A stretch of DNA of 8,426 nt from Sulfurovum sp. (GCA_027066595.1 JAMONG010000205.1:1-8426), one strand, 5' to 3'; numbered from the stretch's first letter, positions 1 to 5,824 are shown. The notes: a model not told the origin generated them from the letters alone. Made by a program: numbers and translations.

Positions 1-397
1 TAGCAGGTATGATAATAGCAAGAGAGATAAGTATATGGGTAAGTAAGCTACTCTTTTCTGAAAAAAATGTTGCACCATAAGAGGCGAAAGCAGTGGCATA
101 AAGAGAGATAGTGACAAGATAGCTAAGCCATAACATAAAATTGACTGAACCTGAAAGGATATTATCTCCAAAAGCCTTGTCTATAAATGTGACCGTACCA
201 CCACTACTTTGGTAGGCTACAGAGAGTTTTGCATAAGAGTATGCGGTAAAGATAGCTACCAGTCCAGCAATAGCAAAAGCAAGTGCCGTCGCACCATGTG
301 CAAGTGACACAGCCTCACCAAGTACAGCAAAAATACCACCACCTACCATACCACCAATACCAATAGAGATGGCTCCAAGTAAGCCTATACTACGCAT
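1..397 (-). CDS. APC-superfamily amino acid permease, N-terminal part (runs off the left edge)
   Basis: An inner-membrane transporter of the amino acid-polyamine-organocation (APC) superfamily; only the first 132 residues are present. The protein begins MRSIGLLGAISIGIGGMVGG and continues GIFAVLGEA. This is the Gly-rich, partly unwound first membrane helix that binds substrate in APC carriers. A second hydrophobic stretch (about residues 35-55) leads into YAKLSVAYQSSGGTVTFIDK, which matches the family pattern of helix 2 end plus the 'SGG' loop. A third helix (about 85-110) and the start of a fourth follow. An in-frame TAG lies three codons upstream of the ATG at 397, so this is the furthest upstream ATG. 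The preceding gene ends at 412, only 14 bases away, so the two are probably co-transcribed. Substrate cannot be told from this fragment. The superfamily call is secure. Confidence 0.93.
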   Translation of the reverse strand, partial: MRSIGLLGAISIGIGGMVGGGIFAVLGEAVSLAHGATALAFAIAGLVAIFTAYSYAKLSVAYQSSGGTVTFIDKAFGDNILSGSVNFMLWLSYLVTISLYATAFASYGATFFSEKSSLLTHILISLAIIIPA

Positions 398-411
398 ATA
401 CTATCCATATA

Positions 412-555
412 TTATTTTCCTTTGTCAGGATGTTCTATTTTATCATCAATCTCTTCTTCTTTTTTTGCAAAAATATTTGCTAACGAGCCAACATCAAGAA
501 AAAGCCCTAAACCTACACCTATGACCACACCAATGACTATATATACAATTTCCAT
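412..555 (-). CDS. Small single-span membrane protein (47 aa) upstream of the permease
   Basis: A short gene of 48 codons including the TAA stop. The product starts MEIVYIVIGVVIGVGLGLFL, a Gly-spaced hydrophobic helix over about residues 3-22, followed by a charged tail (KKEEEIDDKIEHPDKGK). This suggests one membrane span with a soluble C-terminus. The start has a good ribosome binding site: AAGGA with a 6-base gap to ATG. The stop codon lies 14 bases before the permease start, and the two genes run in the same direction, so they are likely one operon. I do not recognise a named family. By analogy with MetS, the small partner required by the MetP transporter, it could be an accessory subunit of the permease, but that is inference only. 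The opposite-strand reading frame over the same bases has no visible family signature and is treated as a shadow. Confidence 0.75.
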   Translation of the reverse strand: MEIVYIVIGVVIGVGLGLFLDVGSLANIFAKKEEEIDDKIEHPDKGK

Positions 556-603
556 TATGTATCCTTCTATATTTATTGATAAATATATCATTTATCTGCA
601 AGT

Positions 604-609
604 AGTATA
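604..609 (-). promoter_or_regulatory. Possible -10 box for the small membrane protein/permease pair
   Basis: TATACT read on the minus strand, 48 bases before the ATG at 555. The upstream side is T-rich (GTTTGTTTATTTATTC), the pattern seen in Campylobacterota sigma-70 promoters, but there is no recognisable -35 box. Weak call; the pair could also be reached by read-through from the oleate hydratase gene. Confidence 0.25.
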
Positions 610-629
610 GAATAAATAAACAAACCTAT

Positions 630-647
630 CTGTTACTTAGCTAACAG
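630..647 (-). terminator. Weak hairpin directly after the oleate hydratase stop
   Basis: CTGTTA and TAACAG form a perfect 6-bp stem with a 6-base loop, beginning immediately after the TAA stop at 648-650. On the minus strand it is followed by a T-containing but interrupted stretch (ATAGGTTTGTTTATTT). The stem is AT-rich and short, so any termination is probably partial. Confidence 0.35.
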
Positions 648-2252
648 TTATCGATTAATCGCTTTCGCCGCTTTCATAAGTACAAGTGGGTTATGAATAG
701 AGTCATAAATGGGGTTTACACCTCTGTCTGCTTCAAAGTGTCCAAAGACTGCCATCTGTGCTGTACGTACAGAATACTCAACTGTAAAGACACAGTCATC
801 TTCTACTTCTGCAAACTGTCCTAAAAAGGCAAAGTTTGTAGCTCCTTCAGGGATGACTTCTGGTCTGTCTCCAAGGGTACGTGGCATAAACAAAGAGTCT
901 ACAAATGGCATAGCCACAGGGATACAGTTTACTTTTCCTGCTTGGGTTACTGGCTTCATAAGGTCTTGAATCTTAAGATGGTAGTAAAGCTCTTCAAGCA
1001 TCTCTGCTCCTGTACACTCAGACATCTTTTTCTTCACAAAGTTACCCTCACGGTCTGGGTAGAGACCGTAGCCCCAAAAGATTTTGACATCTTTAGGCTG
1101 GTTAGGAAAGTGCGGCTGTCTAGCGATGACAATGGACATGAACCAGTTAGAGTCGGTCATCGTCACAAGCCCACCTGTGCCATCTACATTACCAGAGAAG
1201 TTTTCCATATAGTCATGAAAAGTATCATCTTTAAGCGTCGCGGTAAATGAGTACCATTTTTGCAGGTCTATGTTGTCTGAAAAGACACTAGGGTTACCAA
1301 AAGCCTTGTCTTTTTTAGCAACACGCTCCCAGAGCATCCAAGCACCAGAACTTGCCTTGTCTTTTAGTACGGCTGCTCTGTCCCATGCACCATTGTCTGT
1401 ACTCTCTGTGAGTGAACCGTTTGTCATGAAAACATAGTCCTCTTTACCAAGCACTATCTCACTCTCTTTGCCACTTTTGTCGACTACTTGAAGCACGGTA
1501 GCCGTTTTTTTGTCTTTTGAGAGTTCAAAGTCTATGTCTACTACTTGGGTGTTCATCTTAAAAACTACACCCTTTTCTTCTAGGTAGCGTTTGAGTGGGA
1601 GTATGACAGAGTGGTACTGGTTATATTTGGTTCGCATCACACCACCTAGCTGATGTAAGCCATCGACTAGGTGTATAAAACGTTTCATATACCGTCGCAT
1701 CTCTGCTAAAGAACTCCATTTTTGAAAGGCAAACATAGAGGTCCAGATATGCCAAAAGTTTGTCTCGAAAAATTCTGCAGAAAACCAGTCTTCTATGCGT
1801 TGGTTACCCAGTGACTTTTCAGAGACAAAAGTAAGTTTGAGAAAGTCTGCTTGGTCGCCCAGAGAGAGTCCAAAAGAGGAGACATCCAGCTTTTTACCCT
1901 CTTTAAGCAAACGTGCTTGCCCATGAGAAACAAAACGCTCATTAAATTCAAAAGACTCATCGCGTACCGTCACGTTGGGGTTTTCGTAAGAGGGGATGTT
2001 TGAGAGTAAGTCCCAGTAGCACTCATAGTGTTTTTCGTGCATACGTCCACCACGTACTACAAACCCTTCTTCTGTATCACCCGCACCATCACATGCACCA
2101 CCAGCGATATCATCTTGTTCTAAAATATGTATGTTTTTAGCACATACATCTGTGTCTTTTATAAGGTACACAGCAGCAGCAAGCGAAGCGATACCTGAGC
2201 CTATAAGATAGACCTTTGCGTTCTTTGGATTAGCATTTTTAACTTTTGACAT
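648..2252 (-). CDS. ohyA: Oleate hydratase, FAD-dependent (MCRA family), with Met at the catalytic Glu position
   Basis: Oleate hydratases add water to cis-9 double bonds of free unsaturated fatty acids, giving 10-hydroxy acids; FAD is needed structurally. The 534-residue protein shows the dinucleotide-binding start VYLIGSGIASLAAA (14-27) with the acidic strand end ILEQ (43-46), the GGACDGAG segment (51-58), the family block RGGR..HEKHYECYWDL (67-82), TKYNQY (208-213), and the C-terminal FAD-contact block GQFAEVEDDCVFTVEYSVRT (478-497). In characterised enzymes RGGR is followed by E-M, and that Glu (E122 in Elizabethkingia, E82 in Staphylococcus) activates water. Here the pair is M71-H72. The Tyr motif is kept. 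I recall a Rhodococcus enzyme that also has Met there, so this may be that subgroup rather than a dead enzyme. The length fits shorter family members. The start is supported by AAAGG 7 bases before ATG. It is transcribed away from the lipoprotein gene. Family assignment is very secure; activity on oleate is inferred. Confidence 0.95.
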   Translation of the reverse strand: MSKVKNANPKNAKVYLIGSGIASLAAAVYLIKDTDVCAKNIHILEQDDIAGGACDGAGDTEEGFVVRGGRMHEKHYECYWDLLSNIPSYENPNVTVRDESFEFNERFVSHGQARLLKEGKKLDVSSFGLSLGDQADFLKLTFVSEKSLGNQRIEDWFSAEFFETNFWHIWTSMFAFQKWSSLAEMRRYMKRFIHLVDGLHQLGGVMRTKYNQYHSVILPLKRYLEEKGVVFKMNTQVVDIDFELSKDKKTATVLQVVDKSGKESEIVLGKEDYVFMTNGSLTESTDNGAWDRAAVLKDKASSGAWMLWERVAKKDKAFGNPSVFSDNIDLQKWYSFTATLKDDTFHDYMENFSGNVDGTGGLVTMTDSNWFMSIVIARQPHFPNQPKDVKIFWGYGLYPDREGNFVKKKMSECTGAEMLEELYYHLKIQDLMKPVTQAGKVNCIPVAMPFVDSLFMPRTLGDRPEVIPEGATNFAFLGQFAEVEDDCVFTVEYSVRTAQMAVFGHFEADRGVNPIYDSIHNPLVLMKAAKAINR

Positions 2253-2280
2253 GAGGTAACCTTTATAATGAGATTATTAA

Positions 2281-2286
2281 ATTGTA
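2281..2286 (-). promoter_or_regulatory. Possible -10 box of ohyA
   Basis: TACAAT on the minus strand, 28 bases before the ATG at 2252. The -35 position 17 bases further up reads TTAAAT, a poor match. It is the best candidate in the 105-base divergent gap. Confidence 0.35.
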
Positions 2287-2318
2287 CTCTTTTTGACTTA
2301 GATATTTAATAGAGTGTA

Positions 2319-2328
2319 GGATATACTT
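2319..2328 (+). promoter_or_regulatory. -10 region GGATATACTT of the lipoprotein gene
   Basis: TATACT at 2322-2327 lies 30 bases before the ATG at 2358, the right distance for a short leader. The same ten bases, GGATATACTT, occur before the Cys-rich exported protein (5825-5834), at a similar distance from its start. No good -35 box is seen; AGATATT occurs 19 bases upstream, counted start to start. Confidence 0.45.
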
Positions 2329-2357
2329 TTTGTACATTAATATATAAGGAAAAATAA

Positions 2358-2774
2358 ATGAAATATATAAAATTTTCAGTACTTAGTGCAAGTGTTGTAG
2401 GTATGTTCGCTTTTTCAGGCTGTGCTTCACAGACAGAAACGATGATACAAGAGGGATACCCAGTAGCTTATGCCCAAGGGTTTGAAGATGGGTGTCACAG
2501 TGGTAAAAAAGCAGGTGGTAGCATGTTTGACCAGTTTAAAAAAGATGTCAATCGTTTTGGACAACATGGTAAATACACGCAAGGGTGGTCAGATGGCTTT
2601 AGACAGTGTGAAAGAGAAGAAGAAGCATTGGAAAGACAGATTCGTATGAGTATGGAACAACAACGTTTAAATGAAGAACGTAAACGCAATGACAGGATAG
2701 ACACATATGCTTTAGAGTCACAAGCATTAAGAGGTATAAACTATGATGCAAAGTTACTGAATACTTTAAAGTAA
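2358..2774 (+). CDS. Small lipoprotein with duplicated YxQG[FW]xDG motif
   Basis: A 138-residue exported lipoprotein of unknown function. A basic start (MKYIKF) and hydrophobic core lead to FSGC (19-22), a lipobox with Cys22 as the lipidated residue; the next residue is Ala, which does not suggest inner-membrane retention by the Asp+2 rule. The mature part holds two related segments, YAQGFEDGC (38-46) and YTQGWSDGFRQC (73-84), each ending at or near a Cys, so Cys46 and Cys84 may form a disulphide bridging a small duplicated module. After them comes a highly charged stretch (about 85-115, EREEEALERQ...EERKRN) likely to be a long helix or coiled coil. AAGGA lies 7 bases before ATG. The gene stands alone, divergent from ohyA and convergent with the tRNA. 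I do not recognise a named family. Localisation is well supported; function is unknown. Confidence 0.88.
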   Translation: MKYIKFSVLSASVVGMFAFSGCASQTETMIQEGYPVAYAQGFEDGCHSGKKAGGSMFDQFKKDVNRFGQHGKYTQGWSDGFRQCEREEEALERQIRMSMEQQRLNEERKRNDRIDTYALESQALRGINYDAKLLNTLK

Positions 2775-2775
2775 C

Positions 2776-2851
2776 TGGTATCCCCACGAGGACTCGAACC
2801 TCGAGCTACGCCTTAGGAGGGCACTGCTTTATCCAGTTAAGCGATGAGGAC
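2776..2851 (-). tRNA. tRNA-Arg (anticodon CCU), CCA encoded
   Basis: Read on the minus strand, a complete 76-base cloverleaf is present. The acceptor GTCCTCA pairs with TGGGGAT (with G-U wobbles), the D stem is GCTT/AAGC around AACTGGATA, and the anticodon stem GTGCC/GGCGT encloses CTCCTAA, giving anticodon CCT, which reads AGG arginine codons. A 4-base variable region, T stem CGAGG/CCTCG with loop TTCGAGT, discriminator A and a genomically encoded CCA complete it. The CCA end lies one base from the stop codon of the convergent lipoprotein gene. Confidence 0.97.
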
Positions 2852-2878
2852 ATATTTATAATAAATATAAGAAATCGT

Positions 2879-2884
2879 ATTATA
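2879..2884 (-). promoter_or_regulatory. -10 box of the tRNA-Arg gene
   Basis: A consensus TATAAT on the minus strand, preceded by T-rich ATTTTTG, 27 bases before the first base of the tRNA (2851). It implies a start near 2872 and a precursor leader of about 20 bases. There is no clear -35 box. Confidence 0.6.
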
Positions 2885-2889
2885 CAAAA

Positions 2890-2911
2890 ATTACGCTATA
2901 ATTCGCGTAAT
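2890..2911. repeat. 7-bp inverted repeat around the rhlE -10 box (operator-like)
   Basis: ATTACGC and GCGTAAT flank TATAATTC, so the arms sit on both sides of the plus-strand -10 box. A perfect 7+7 arrangement at a promoter fits a dimeric repressor site, but no regulator is encoded in the window and part of the symmetry comes from AT-rich bases. Confidence 0.4.
2897..2902 (+). promoter_or_regulatory. -10 box of the rhlE operon
   Basis: A consensus TATAAT (context CGCTATAATTCG), implying a start near 2909 and an approximately 97-base leader before the helicase ATG. There is no TTGACA-like -35; the expected -35 position overlaps the -10 box of the divergent tRNA promoter. Confidence 0.6.
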
Positions 2912-3005
2912 AAATGTACATCGGTCATACACTTTAAAAATTTAAAACTTACTCAGCCTAAGACCGACAAATGCGAAAATGCAAGGCTCGGTTACTAGGA
3001 ACATC
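2909..3005 (+). promoter_or_regulatory. Leader of rhlE with alternative short stems and a 12-codon upstream frame
   Basis: GACCGA (2962-2967) can pair with TCGGTC upstream (2921-2926) or, through ACCGA, with TCGGT (2988-2992) next to the ribosome binding site AGGA (2997-3000); the two pairings exclude each other. A frame from ATG 2971 encodes MRKCKARLLGTS, and its TGA (3007-3009) overlaps the helicase ATG as ATGA. It has no strong ribosome binding site of its own. All of this could be chance; the stems are only 5-6 bp. Confidence 0.3.
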
Positions 3006-4421
3006 ATGAAATTTACAGAACTAGGACTCAATGAGTCATTACTCAAAGCCATTAAAGAACAAGGCTACACCACACCCACACCCATACAAGCTAAGGCTAT
3101 ACCTTTAGTCATAGAAGGCAGAGATGTACTCGCTGCTGCACAAACAGGTACAGGAAAAACAGCAGGGTTTACTCTACCACTATTAGAACGTCTTTCTCAG
3201 ACAAAACCACAGATGAAAAAGAAACAAATACGTGTACTTGTACTTACCCCTACACGTGAACTTGCTGCTCAAGTAGCAGATAGTATTAAAACGTATGGTA
3301 AATACATGTCTTACCGTTCTATGGTTATCTTCGGTGGAGTAGGGATAAACCCACAGTTTGCAGCCATTAAAAAAGGCGTGGACATCGTCATCGCAACACC
3401 AGGTAGACTACTAGACATCGCAAGTCAAGACGGCATAGACTTTTCTGCCATAGAGTGTTTGGTGCTTGATGAAGCAGACCGTATGCTTGACATGGGATTC
3501 ATCAATGACATTAAAAAACTGATGGCACTTATGCCTAAAAAGAGACAGACACTTCTGTTTTCAGCGACTTTCTCTAAAGAGATAAAAGCACTTGCCTCTG
3601 GACTACTTAAAGACCCAGTACTTGTAGAAGTCGCTAGAGAAAACACCACAGCAGAGCAGATAACCCAAGCAGTCTACCCTGTAGATAAAGGGCGTAAACG
3701 TGAATTACTTGCCCAACTCATCAAAGCAGGAGAGTGGAGACAGGTACTTGTTTTTACCCGTACCAAACATGGTGCAAACCGTTTGTGTAAACAGCTTGAA
3801 GAGTACTCTGGCATTAAAGCAGCAGCCATACATGGTAACAAGTCACAAGGGGCTAGAACCAAAGCACTTGCAGACTTCAAAGCAGGAAATGTCCGTGTAC
3901 TTGTAGCCACAGACATCGCAGCACGTGGGATAGACATCGACCAGCTCCCACATGTGGTAAACTTCGAGCTTCCTAACGTGCCAGAAGACTACGTACACCG
4001 CATAGGACGTACAGGTAGAGCAGGGATGAAAGGTGAGGCAGTCTCTCTTGTGTGTATAGACGAGCATGACTTACTTAGAGCCATAGAAAGGTTTACAAAG
4101 TCAAGCATCCCTAAAGTAGAGATAGAAGCCTTTAGACCAGACCCTAGCATAGAAGCAGAACCTATACAAAATGGTAGAGGTGGCGGTAAACGTGGTGGTG
4201 GACAAAGAAGCGGTAATCGTAATGCAAATGGTAACAGTAGTCGAAACAATAGCAGAAAGAAGAAACCTGCTAAAAATAAAACAGAAAACAATAAGCCAAA
4301 TAACGATAAAACACCTACTGAAAAAAAGAAAAGACCTAAAAACCCACATGCTGAGAAAATAGGCTCAAACCTACAAGCAAAACTTGATAAACTCGATAAA
4401 AAAAGTAACAGGAGAAGATAA
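3006..4421 (+). CDS. rhlE: DEAD-box ATP-dependent RNA helicase RhlE
   Basis: A cytoplasmic RNA helicase that uses ATP to unwind short RNA duplexes, typically in ribosome assembly and RNA turnover. The start at ATG 3006 is chosen because AGGA lies 5 bases before it and the protein then begins MKFTELGLNESLL as in RhlE; the in-frame ATG at 2979 would only add nine unrelated residues. All motifs are present in the 471-residue product: Q motif PTPIQ (24-28), Walker A AQTGTGKT (45-52), PTRELA (82-87), TPGR (131-134), DEAD (155-158), SAT (186-188), TDIAARGIDI (302-311), HRIGRTGR (331-338). The RhlE-type core ending RPDPSIEAEPIQNGR (377-391) is followed by an 80-residue Gly/Arg/Asn- then Lys-rich disordered tail, probably for RNA binding. 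Its stop overlaps the next start by one base (TAATG). It heads a likely operon. Confidence 0.95.
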   Translation: MKFTELGLNESLLKAIKEQGYTTPTPIQAKAIPLVIEGRDVLAAAQTGTGKTAGFTLPLLERLSQTKPQMKKKQIRVLVLTPTRELAAQVADSIKTYGKYMSYRSMVIFGGVGINPQFAAIKKGVDIVIATPGRLLDIASQDGIDFSAIECLVLDEADRMLDMGFINDIKKLMALMPKKRQTLLFSATFSKEIKALASGLLKDPVLVEVARENTTAEQITQAVYPVDKGRKRELLAQLIKAGEWRQVLVFTRTKHGANRLCKQLEEYSGIKAAAIHGNKSQGARTKALADFKAGNVRVLVATDIAARGIDIDQLPHVVNFELPNVPEDYVHRIGRTGRAGMKGEAVSLVCIDEHDLLRAIERFTKSSIPKVEIEAFRPDPSIEAEPIQNGRGGGKRGGGQRSGNRNANGNSSRNNSRKKKPAKNKTENNKPNNDKTPTEKKKRPKNPHAEKIGSNLQAKLDKLDKKSNRRR

Positions 4422-4750
4422 TGAAAAAAGTATTTAAACTAACAGACCCTAAAAAACATGAAGACCGTGTACTAGATGGTATCAAAAATGAAATACGCAA
4501 GTATGTAAAACGTGAAAAGAAAAAAGACCTTACAGATAAAAAACTGATGTACTGGGATTTTGATTGTAAAATAGGTGCCACAGCAGAAGATGCAAAAGGA
4601 CTAGTGTATGAAGAGCTTATAAAAGCAATAGATGCTTTAAAGGCTACAGGTCTCAAAGGGGTATATGTAGAGATACTTGCAAAAGAGGTACTTAAACCAC
4701 TGAAAGAGGAACACTCTACAGAAGAAAATGATACTACAGAGGAAAGTTGA
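4421..4750 (+). CDS. Small basic protein, DUF6172-like
   Basis: A 109-residue soluble protein starting MKKVFKLTDPKKHEDRVLDG, followed by a very basic helix (KNEIRKYVKREKKK, 22-35), an aromatic/acidic segment YWDFDCKIG (44-52), a conserved-looking YVEILAKE segment (82-89) and an acidic, Ser/Thr-rich tail. This layout matches what I recall of the DUF6172 family (MKKxFKL start, basic KREKKK block, WDFDC motif, YVEILAK near the end), whose function is unknown. The start overlaps the rhlE stop by one base, and GGAGAAG just before it (inside the rhlE end) is the ribosome binding site. Translational coupling to an RNA helicase and the basic segment make a nucleic-acid or ribosome-related role plausible, but this is inference. 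Confidence 0.85.
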   Translation: MKKVFKLTDPKKHEDRVLDGIKNEIRKYVKREKKKDLTDKKLMYWDFDCKIGATAEDAKGLVYEELIKAIDALKATGLKGVYVEILAKEVLKPLKEEHSTEENDTTEES

Positions 4751-4752
4751 GC

Positions 4753-4779
4753 TATTGTAAACAACTTTTTGTTACAATA
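4753..4779 (+). terminator. AT-rich hairpin after the DUF6172 gene
   Basis: TATTGTAA and TTACAATA form 8 bp, and CAA/TTG continue the stem past one bulged A, closing on CTTT. It starts two bases after the stop. There is no U-tract after it, so it may be a partial terminator, an RNA-processing or stability element, or both. Read-through into the next gene is likely. Confidence 0.4.
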
Positions 4780-4805
4780 ATACTTATAGATAAAGGATTA
4801 GAACA

Positions 4806-5147
4806 ATGAAAAGTGAAGATTTAGAATATATATTACCTCTTGGTGTGATTGCTGTGTTGCTTATGGGTCTTTTACTTTATTTGGTATTTAAATATAAAAA
4901 AGAACTCAAACTCAAAGAAGAGACAATTAAAGGGTTGAGGCATATAGGTGCACAAAATGAGGCACGTCAAGAAAAAAAATTTCAAGATTCAGAAAATAAA
5001 ATAATAGAACTCACCCATAGTGTTAGAAGACTTGAAAACAATATCAACGAAGGTACAAAAAACCAAGTTGTTGTCAAAATAGAAGCCCAACAAAACAGAC
5101 GTGCTAGAGAGCTTAGACGTACAGGTTTGGAAGAAGTCAGTAAATGA
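4806..5147 (+). CDS. Membrane-anchored coiled-coil protein (113 aa)
   Basis: An unrecognised protein. A short acidic start (MKSEDLEY) precedes one hydrophobic span (about residues 9-29, ILPLGVIAVLLMGLLLYLVF), followed by KYKKELKLKEE and a long polar, heptad-like helix to about residue 80, then a basic end (NRRARELRRTG). The basic side after the helix predicts a cytoplasmic C-terminus. AAGGA lies 8 bases before ATG. The stop TGA overlaps the start of the next gene as ATGA, so the two proteins are made together and may interact through their coiled coils. No family name can be given. It is probably expressed partly by read-through from the rhlE operon, 55 bases upstream. Confidence 0.8.
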   Translation: MKSEDLEYILPLGVIAVLLMGLLLYLVFKYKKELKLKEETIKGLRHIGAQNEARQEKKFQDSENKIIELTHSVRRLENNINEGTKNQVVVKIEAQQNRRARELRRTGLEEVSK

Positions 5148-5791
5148 GCCAATCAGAAGAAAACAGTAACTATACGCTTATTAACCACCCAGAAAGTGTA
5201 TCAGAACAAAGAGTCTCACTCCATGCGGTCAGAGAGATAGAACATCACTACAGAGAAGGTATCATCGCGTATGCTGATGGTTTAAGTAGGTATGGTTTAG
5301 AGATTTCTAAACTCAAAGCAAATATAAGTACAGAAAAAAAGCTTATAGAAAAAGACGAAGCAGCACTTATTGTACTTGAACGTACGGTAGGTTATGACGA
5401 AAAACTACTACAAAAAATTAACGATAACTTTTCCCAAAAAATACATTCTATGCAAGAACTTGACCGTGAATATAAAGATATGCTCAACAACCAAGAGTAT
5501 AAAAAACTAGACACAAGAAAAAAACATGAGTTACAAGAGCTTTTAGATGAGACAGAAGAGCTTGAAATGATACTCCTTCAGCGTGAACTAGAACGTTTAA
5601 ATCTACTTATAAAGTTAGAGCCTAAAAGAGGACTCATTGCAGAACTAGAAAGTGAACTTATAGAACTTCGCTTAGATAAAACACACTTTGAGTCCACAAA
5701 ACTTCACCAAATTCCACGTATGTTAAACAACAGCAAAAAAGAAGAAACCCCTGTAGAGATAGAAATCGTTGAAGAAGAACTGGTCCTTTAA
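5144..5791 (+). CDS. Soluble coiled-coil protein (215 aa)
   Basis: An unrecognised protein with no signal peptide or membrane span. Almost the whole of residues 25-190 is charged, Leu-spaced helix (for example KKLIEKDEAALIVLERT, LDETEELEMILLQRELERL, ELESELIELRLDK), typical of a long coiled coil; there is only one Pro (in LEPKRG) between about residue 20 and 188. The tail is acidic (EETPVEIEIVEEELVL). It overlaps the membrane-anchored coiled-coil gene by 4 bases (ATGA), which implies coupled translation and a shared complex. No clear terminator follows. The role could be structural or scaffolding at the membrane, but nothing in the sequence decides it. Confidence 0.8.
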   Translation: MSQSEENSNYTLINHPESVSEQRVSLHAVREIEHHYREGIIAYADGLSRYGLEISKLKANISTEKKLIEKDEAALIVLERTVGYDEKLLQKINDNFSQKIHSMQELDREYKDMLNNQEYKKLDTRKKHELQELLDETEELEMILLQRELERLNLLIKLEPKRGLIAELESELIELRLDKTHFESTKLHQIPRMLNNSKKEETPVEIEIVEEELVL

Positions 5792-5796
5792 TGCAA

Positions 5797-5810
5797 AGAT
5801 ATTAATATCT
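5797..5810. promoter_or_regulatory. Perfect 14-bp palindrome in the -35 region of the Cys-rich gene
   Basis: AGATATTAATATCT is fully self-complementary and ends 17 bases before the TATACT -10 box at 5828-5833, so it occupies the -35 position. A dimeric activator or repressor site is plausible. It is AT-only apart from its ends, which weakens the case. Confidence 0.4.
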
Positions 5811-5824
5811 CATTAATGGTATAG

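Noticed and set aside
422..610. Plus-strand frame of 62 codons
   Set aside because: It is the shadow of the minus-strand small membrane protein (412-555), which has a proper ribosome binding site and a clear membrane helix. The plus frame is low-complexity Ser/Thr/Pro without such support.
709..1250. Two plus-strand frames inside the oleate hydratase gene
   Set aside because: They are antisense to a strongly conserved protein and have no family signatures or ribosome binding sites.
2979..3005. Upstream ATG (2979) as the rhlE start
   Set aside because: It adds nine residues not seen in RhlE proteins, and the AGGA site is placed for ATG 3006.
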